DNA of 10,128 nt from Gammaproteobacteria bacterium (GTDB lineage Bacteria > Pseudomonadota > Gammaproteobacteria > GCA-001735895). The stretch covers positions 1 through 10,128 of the forward strand of contig JANTFY010000062.1 in assembly GCA_024763185.1 (NCBI GenBank). Direction: 5' to 3'. Positions 6,741 through 10,128 of the stretch are shown piece after piece. The position numbers were made by a program, and so were the translations under genes. Every line of letters begins with the position of its first letter. Position 1 is the stretch's first letter. A model generated the notes under the pieces. The model was not told where the DNA came from and did not search any database. It was given only the letters and a program-made list of their open reading frames with translations.

Positions 6741-8230
6741 TTTTTAGTTTCCTCCCTGCAATTTTCCCTGCCAAAACTTCTGCGCATCCTGTAATCAGCC
6801 TGATTTACCTGATATTTCTGATTCTGTCGTCACTGCTGATTTCGCAGCCGGTCGTTGCCCAGAAATTCTTTATGGCCGAAGAACTGGTGGTTGCCGTTCC
6901 GCAAAAATATCCGCCTTATTACAGGCTGGACAAGGCTGGACAGCCACAGGGTTTTGCCATTGACGTGTTTAATGCGGTGGCAAAAAGGGCTGGAATACAG
7001 TTTCGTTACCAGGTTTATCAAACCTGGTCTGACGTGTTGCAGTCCATCAAGCAGGGAAACTCCGATATTATTCCTATTTTAGGGGTTTCTCAGCAACGAC
7101 AACAGTATCTGGATTTCTCTTCACCGGTGATGACCTTTCCGGTTTCCCTTTTTGTTCGCAACAGTTTTCAGGAAATTAATACTTCCAAAGACCTGGGCAA
7201 CAGTAAAGTGGCCGTGGTCAAAGACAATATAGCGATACCGCTGTTACAACAGCGTAAAGATATAGAGCTGGTTAGATACAGCAGCCTGGATATTGCGTTT
7301 GCAGCACTGATCAGTGGCCGGGTCGATGCTTTTGCCCATCCGCTTCCAGTTACCTTGAGTCTGGCCAGAGAAATCGATCTGGATGACAAAATCCGCGTGC
7401 TGGAACCTCCGGTGATGGAAGTAAAACCTGCCCTGGCGACGGCTAAAGGGCAGGAGAAACTTGCCCAGCAACTGGAAGTTGCGCTGAATGCTTTTCTATC
7501 CTCCGCAGAATATAAGCGTATTTACCAAAAATGGCTTGTTGAGCCGGAAAAAAGCTTTTGGGACGTGAAGAAGGTGTTCTGGAGCATGGCAGCATTGATG
7601 CTTGTCATCATTCTGACTTTTTTTATCTTCCGTCAGCGTGAACTGCTGGCGGTTAATGCCTCCCTGCAACAACAGATTGACGAAGCAACCAGCCAGTTAA
7701 GCCAAAGTAACGAATATCTGAAAGATTTGACGGTAACCGACACCCTGACCGGAATCAATAACCGGCGTGCTTTCGAACATAGTTTGAATGAGTTGATGAC
7801 ACGAGCGACACGCTACCAGCAGAGTTTTTCCATGTTGATTTTTGATATCGATGAATTCAAAAAACTGAATGACCACTATGGACACGATATGGGTGACCGC
7901 GTATTGCGTGACCTGGTGGAGAGAATTCAGCATATCGTGCGTGATGTCGATATTCTATGTCGCTGGGGTGGTGAGGAATTTACCATTCTAATGCCGCTCA
8001 CGCTTAAAAAAGGTGCATTGAAGATGGCTGAACGCTGTCGTCGTGTTATCGCCGATGAACTGTTTGACGAGGTGGGTTCCGTCACTATCAGCCTGGGGGT
8101 GACCTGTTTCCAGGAAGACGATAATGAACGCATGCTGTTCAAACGTGCCGATGATGCCCTTTACGAAGCCAAGGCAAAAGGTAAAAACTGTGTGGTCTGG
8201 AAGGGGGGAGACTGCGAGCTGAAAGCATGA
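6737..8230 (+). CDS. Membrane diguanylate cyclase with periplasmic SBP_bac_3 sensor domain
   Basis: A 497-residue inner-membrane c-di-GMP synthase. The N terminus has a hydrophobic signal or anchor (~18-41). Residues ~48-268 are a family-3 solute-binding domain, recognisable from the opening LVVAVPQKYPPYYRLDKAG, the GFAIDVFNAVAKRAG segment and SDIIPILGVSQQRQQYLDFS; such domains bind amino acids or similar small molecules in the periplasm, as in BvgS-type sensors. A membrane helix at ~281-298 and a short coiled linker (~300-330) lead to a GGDEF domain (~332-490). The active-site motif is GGEEF (411-415), and the inhibitory RxxD is RDVD (402-405), spaced five residues before it. The cyclase should be active and product-inhibited. 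Ligand binding in the periplasm presumably controls activity. The ATG at 6737 keeps the signal sequence; a later in-frame Met at residue 46 would lose it. No strong ribosome binding site is seen. The ligand cannot be deduced. Confidence 0.92.
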   Translation: MIFSFLPAIFPAKTSAHPVISLIYLIFLILSSLLISQPVVAQKFFMAEELVVAVPQKYPPYYRLDKAGQPQGFAIDVFNAVAKRAGIQFRYQVYQTWSDVLQSIKQGNSDIIPILGVSQQRQQYLDFSSPVMTFPVSLFVRNSFQEINTSKDLGNSKVAVVKDNIAIPLLQQRKDIELVRYSSLDIAFAALISGRVDAFAHPLPVTLSLAREIDLDDKIRVLEPPVMEVKPALATAKGQEKLAQQLEVALNAFLSSAEYKRIYQKWLVEPEKSFWDVKKVFWSMAALMLVIILTFFIFRQRELLAVNASLQQQIDEATSQLSQSNEYLKDLTVTDTLTGINNRRAFEHSLNELMTRATRYQQSFSMLIFDIDEFKKLNDHYGHDMGDRVLRDLVERIQHIVRDVDILCRWGGEEFTILMPLTLKKGALKMAERCRRVIADELFDEVGSVTISLGVTCFQEDDNERMLFKRADDALYEAKAKGKNCVVWKGGDCELKA

Positions 8231-8320
8231 CAGTATCCGGGTGTTCTATCACCGTACACCTGACTAAAAGTTTTTAACCCCTTTTTCATTTTTGATCCGT
8301 TACCCGAATACACACAACAA

Positions 8321-8325
8321 CGGAG
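8321..8325 (+). promoter_or_regulatory. Ribosome binding site of the VWA lipoprotein gene
   Basis: CGGAG lies 6 nt before the ATG at 8332, after a 101-bp gap from the cyclase stop codon. It fixes the start, which also gives a good lipoprotein signal. I see no clear hairpin terminator or strong promoter in the gap. Confidence 0.7.
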
Positions 8326-8331
8326 AAAAAA

Positions 8332-10125
8332 ATGAAATTTTCAATTGTAATAACCACCTGTGCCCTGACCCTGTTGTTATCAGCCTGTGTTCAGGAGCAA
8401 TCCCCGGAGACCGTGTCCGAGCTGGATGCATCTTCTTTGTCGCCGGGTTTAATCCATTCAGATGCCAGTAGCAAAGTGCCCACGTTGACATCCGGCTCAG
8501 TTCAAGCTGAAGCTGATTTCGATGGTCAGGGTGAAGCGCTGGTGATATCGCAGGCGGAAAAGGCAAATGTCGTCGGTATCAAGCGCCATGTCAATAGAAT
8601 GCAGACCAGGGATCAGCTTGCCCGGTTTCAATTAAAAGAAATGCCACAGCTTTCGAGTTTAGCGGCCCCATCGGTTCATCAGCTTGCAAACCCGTTTGTC
8701 ACCCATCGTGATAAGTATGCGGGTGTCACGGCAAACCCGGTGAAGCGGGTTGTTGAAGAACCGGTATCCACGTTTAGTATAGATGTCGATACCGGCTCCT
8801 ATGCTCTGGTCAGGCGTCATCTTAACAACGGGGTTTTACCGCCGGATAACGCGGTACGGGTGGAAGAGCTGGTAAATTATTTTGATTACCATTACCCCGC
8901 GCCACAAGATAAAGAGGCACCCTTTAGTATTTCCACCGAGATTGCAAAAAGCCCGTGGAACGAAAATACCCATCTGTTGCAGATTGGATTACAGGGGTAT
9001 TTACCTGCGGATGAAAAACGTTCCCCGGCCAACCTGGTCTTTCTGATCGATGTGTCCGGCTCGATGAATGCGCCCAATAAATTACCGCTGCTTAAAAATG
9101 CGTTTCGTTTACTGGTTAAAAAACTGGATAAACAGGACAGGATCACCCTGGTGGTGTATGCCGGTTCTTCGGGCGTGGTTCTGGAAACCACGCCGGGTGA
9201 TCAGCAGGGGGATATCCTGGCCGCACTGGATATGTTAAGCGCGGGCGGATCAACACACGGTTCCTCGGGCATTCAACTGGCCTATGACATGGCCGAGCAG
9301 GCCTTTATCGAACAGGGTATCAACCGCGTCATCCTCGCTACCGACGGTGATTTTAACGTGGGTACCGTTAATCATGATGCACTGATTGACCTGATAGAGC
9401 AGAAAAAGAGCCAGGGTATTGCATTGACCACGCTCGGTTTTGGCAGTGGCAATTATAACGACCACCTGATGGAGCAACTGGCCGATCATGGCGACGGTAA
9501 TTATGCCTACATTGATAACCTGAACGAAGCTAGAAAGGTTCTGGTTGAACAGGCTTCTGCCACGCTGCAAACCATTGCCCGTGATGTCAAGATTCAGATT
9601 GAATGGAATCCGGCGCTGGTGTCCGAGTACCGCCTGATCGGTTATGAAAACCGCCTACTCAAGCGTGAAGATTTCAACAACGACAAGGTGGATGCCGGTG
9701 ATATCGGTGCCGGACACAACGTGACAGCTCTGTATGAAATTACCCTGGCAGGCAGTGAGCAGACCAGAATTGACCCGCTGCGTTATCAAACAAAAACGGA
9801 ATATCGAGATAATAATGAATCGGAGCTGGCCTTTATCAAGCTGCGTTATAAAAAACCGCAGGGCAAAAAATCCCGTTTGATCGAACAGGCCTTGCTCAAG
9901 CAACAGATTCAGTCTTCCATCAATACCTCATCCGACAGCCTCAGGTTTGCTGCGGCAGTGGCGGCATACGGTGAACTGCTCAGGGGTGGTGAGGCCGTTA
10001 ACCAATTTTCCTATACGGATGTTTTAACGCTGTCACGAGCAGCAAAAGGAGAGGATAAACACGGTTACCGGGCCGAATTTATCAACCTGGTGGAAATGAC
10101 CGATTTGCTCGACTCTCGTGGTTAA
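8332..10125 (+). CDS. yfbK: YfbK-type von Willebrand A-domain lipoprotein
   Basis: A complete 597-residue protein, similar in length to E. coli YfbK (about 575). It has a lipoprotein signal with lipobox LSAC, modified cysteine C19. The +2 residue is Val, not Asp, so outer-membrane sorting is the default expectation. A low-complexity linker (~20-115) is followed by the YfbK N-terminal domain (~120-230: NPFVTHRDKYAGV, then STFSIDVDTGSYA). The VWA domain (~233-410) has an intact metal-ion-dependent adhesion site: DVSGSM (D240, S242, S244), T308 and D338. The C-terminal part (~415-595) matches the YfbK-specific domain. VWA domains with this site bind divalent metal and a protein ligand; the physiological partner of YfbK proteins is not established. 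No MoxR-type ATPase is visible in the window. It follows the cyclase gene on the same strand, but the 101-bp gap leaves co-transcription open. Confidence 0.9.
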   Translation: MKFSIVITTCALTLLLSACVQEQSPETVSELDASSLSPGLIHSDASSKVPTLTSGSVQAEADFDGQGEALVISQAEKANVVGIKRHVNRMQTRDQLARFQLKEMPQLSSLAAPSVHQLANPFVTHRDKYAGVTANPVKRVVEEPVSTFSIDVDTGSYALVRRHLNNGVLPPDNAVRVEELVNYFDYHYPAPQDKEAPFSISTEIAKSPWNENTHLLQIGLQGYLPADEKRSPANLVFLIDVSGSMNAPNKLPLLKNAFRLLVKKLDKQDRITLVVYAGSSGVVLETTPGDQQGDILAALDMLSAGGSTHGSSGIQLAYDMAEQAFIEQGINRVILATDGDFNVGTVNHDALIDLIEQKKSQGIALTTLGFGSGNYNDHLMEQLADHGDGNYAYIDNLNEARKVLVEQASATLQTIARDVKIQIEWNPALVSEYRLIGYENRLLKREDFNNDKVDAGDIGAGHNVTALYEITLAGSEQTRIDPLRYQTKTEYRDNNESELAFIKLRYKKPQGKKSRLIEQALLKQQIQSSINTSSDSLRFAAAVAAYGELLRGGEAVNQFSYTDVLTLSRAAKGEDKHGYRAEFINLVEMTDLLDSRG

Positions 10126-10128
10126 CTG

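Noticed and set aside
8270..8288. T-runs (GTTTTTAACCCCTTTTTC) after the cyclase gene as an intrinsic terminator
   Set aside because: No GC-rich inverted repeat precedes the T-runs.

Overview
This window looks like chromosomal DNA from a gammaproteobacterium. I infer this from protein character (RpfF-type enoyl-CoA hydratase, HDOD and GGDEF/EAL proteins, a YfbK-type lipoprotein), moderate GC in the genes and AT-rich intergenic DNA. The genus cannot be read from the sequence. I see no mobile element, phage gene, tRNA, rRNA or CRISPR array.

Left half, minus strand, read from about 5316 down to 1: a soluble HDOD-GAF-histidine kinase (5316-3199), then 36 bp, then a REC-PAS-GGDEF-EAL response regulator (3162-922), then 217 bp, then an rpfF-like DSF synthase that runs off the left edge (704-1). 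The kinase lies immediately upstream of a protein with an intact receiver domain, so the two are probably a two-component pair that controls c-di-GMP synthesis or breakdown. The third gene makes a cis-2-unsaturated fatty-acid (DSF-family) signal. This is a DSF quorum-sensing locus with non-canonical parts. It lacks, within the window, the membrane sensor RpfC and the HD-GYP regulator RpfG of Xanthomonas, and its GGDEF-EAL protein carries a receiver domain at the N terminus, where RpfR carries an RpfF-interaction domain.

Right half, plus strand: a MinD/FlhG-like ATPase with a degenerate Walker A loop (5434-6519) is divergent from the kinase across a 117-bp AT-rich gap. Next come a 217-bp gap that may encode a 36-residue peptide ending in an ATGA overlap, a membrane diguanylate cyclase with a periplasmic SBP_bac_3 sensor (6737-8230), and a YfbK-type von Willebrand A-domain lipoprotein (8332-10125).

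Taken together, the window holds two c-di-GMP enzymes with different inputs (cytoplasmic phosphorelay/PAS and a periplasmic small molecule) beside a fatty-acid signal synthase. The working model is that population density, through the DSF signal, and nutrient sensing converge on c-di-GMP. The model is inference; the domain and motif calls are seen in the sequence.
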